DNA of 64,000 nt. Source: Sweltsa coloradensis (taxonomy: Eukaryota > Arthropoda > Insecta > Plecoptera > Chloroperlidae). The stretch is taken from assembly GCA_024449915.1 (NCBI GenBank), contig JAMZAV010005023.1, forward strand, positions 1 through 64,000, written 5' to 3'. The notes under the pieces are model-generated. The model was not told where the DNA came from. It made no database searches and worked only from the letters and a program-made list of their open reading frames with translations. Made by a program: the position numbers and the translations under genes. How positions within the stretch are numbered: position 1 is the first letter of the stretch; the number at the start of each line of letters is the position of its first letter. Positions 63,950 to 64,000 of this stretch are shown one piece after another.

Positions 63950-64000
63950 CTTAACCAGAGGAAAGGTTGGTCCCCGAAGAGACACATGTGATGAACCTTT
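63950..64000 (+). mobile_element. LINE-A fragment running off the window
   Basis: CTTAACCAGAGGAAAGGTTG and GACACATGTGATGAACC match ORF2 near LTRE-x-VIP-x-CDTCDV. A new copy starts right behind the previous tail. Confidence 0.7.

Overview
This window looks like repeat-saturated intergenic DNA from a metazoan, probably an invertebrate. The evidence is spliceosomal-type signals, animal transposon classes (non-LTR LINEs, tRNA-derived SINEs, hAT, Tc1/mariner, Harbinger-like MITEs, a Gypsy remnant, a THAP exon) and no prokaryotic gene organisation. The phylum cannot be fixed from what I see. I found no convincing intact host gene. Almost every long open frame lies inside a mobile element or a low-complexity tract.

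Two families dominate. 'LINE-A' is a non-LTR retrotransposon with an RNase H domain and a C-terminal HH-x3-C motif. It is mostly present as 5'-truncated copies ending in a ~200 bp AT-rich 3'UTR, a GGCGC/GCGCC terminal hairpin and a (GTC)n tail. The 'S element' is a ~370-390 bp short interspersed repeat that begins CCCCGTCTGGGCC, is built as a chain of small hairpins plus a GATGAC-rich tract, and ends in its own version of the LINE-A terminal hairpin followed by TTAATCCAAATAAACC. One S copy (40729-41116) has a perfect 13 bp target-site duplication, so S is a retrotransposed unit. The shared 3' hairpin suggests that a LINE-A-like reverse transcriptase mobilises it. About 60 S pieces and 40 LINE-A pieces are present, nearly all on the + strand.

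Layout. 1-8.1 kb: S and LINE-A copies, with a CR1/L2-type LINE (2818-6658) inserted into LINE-A. 8.1-13.4 kb: decayed LINE-A, a tRNA-derived SINE and S copies. 13.4-15.1 kb: LINE-A with an AT-rich tandem array in its 3'UTR. 16.4-17.2 kb: hAT-like MITE in LINE-A. 18.5-21.35 kb: TAA microsatellite holding a tRNA-like insert and an R4/Dong-like LINE with a restriction-like endonuclease. 24.7-29.1 kb: tandem segmental duplication with one filled and one empty LINE-A site. 29-35 kb: S/LINE-A mosaic plus a Harbinger-like MITE. 35.2-38.8 kb: Tc1-like pseudogene, Gypsy integrase/LTR remnant and a MITE. 39.9-45.2 kb: S array, 310 bp tandem repeat, two LINE 5' ORF1 fragments abutting LINE tails, and a small foldback MITE. 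47.2-48.1 kb: MITE and unknown insert within one S copy. 50.3-51.2 kb: promoter-like DNA and an inverted duplication of a THAP exon. 53.5-54.4 kb: foldback element. 54.95-60.0 kb: three-level nest (LINE-A, inside it another LINE-A, and a 3.8 kb DNA transposon with an unclassified protein family). 61.5-62.9 kb: hAT element with a perfect 8 bp target duplication inside S.

The copies differ from each other largely by single-base indels, often at homopolymers, even where target duplications are perfect. Part of the apparent decay may therefore be sequencing error.
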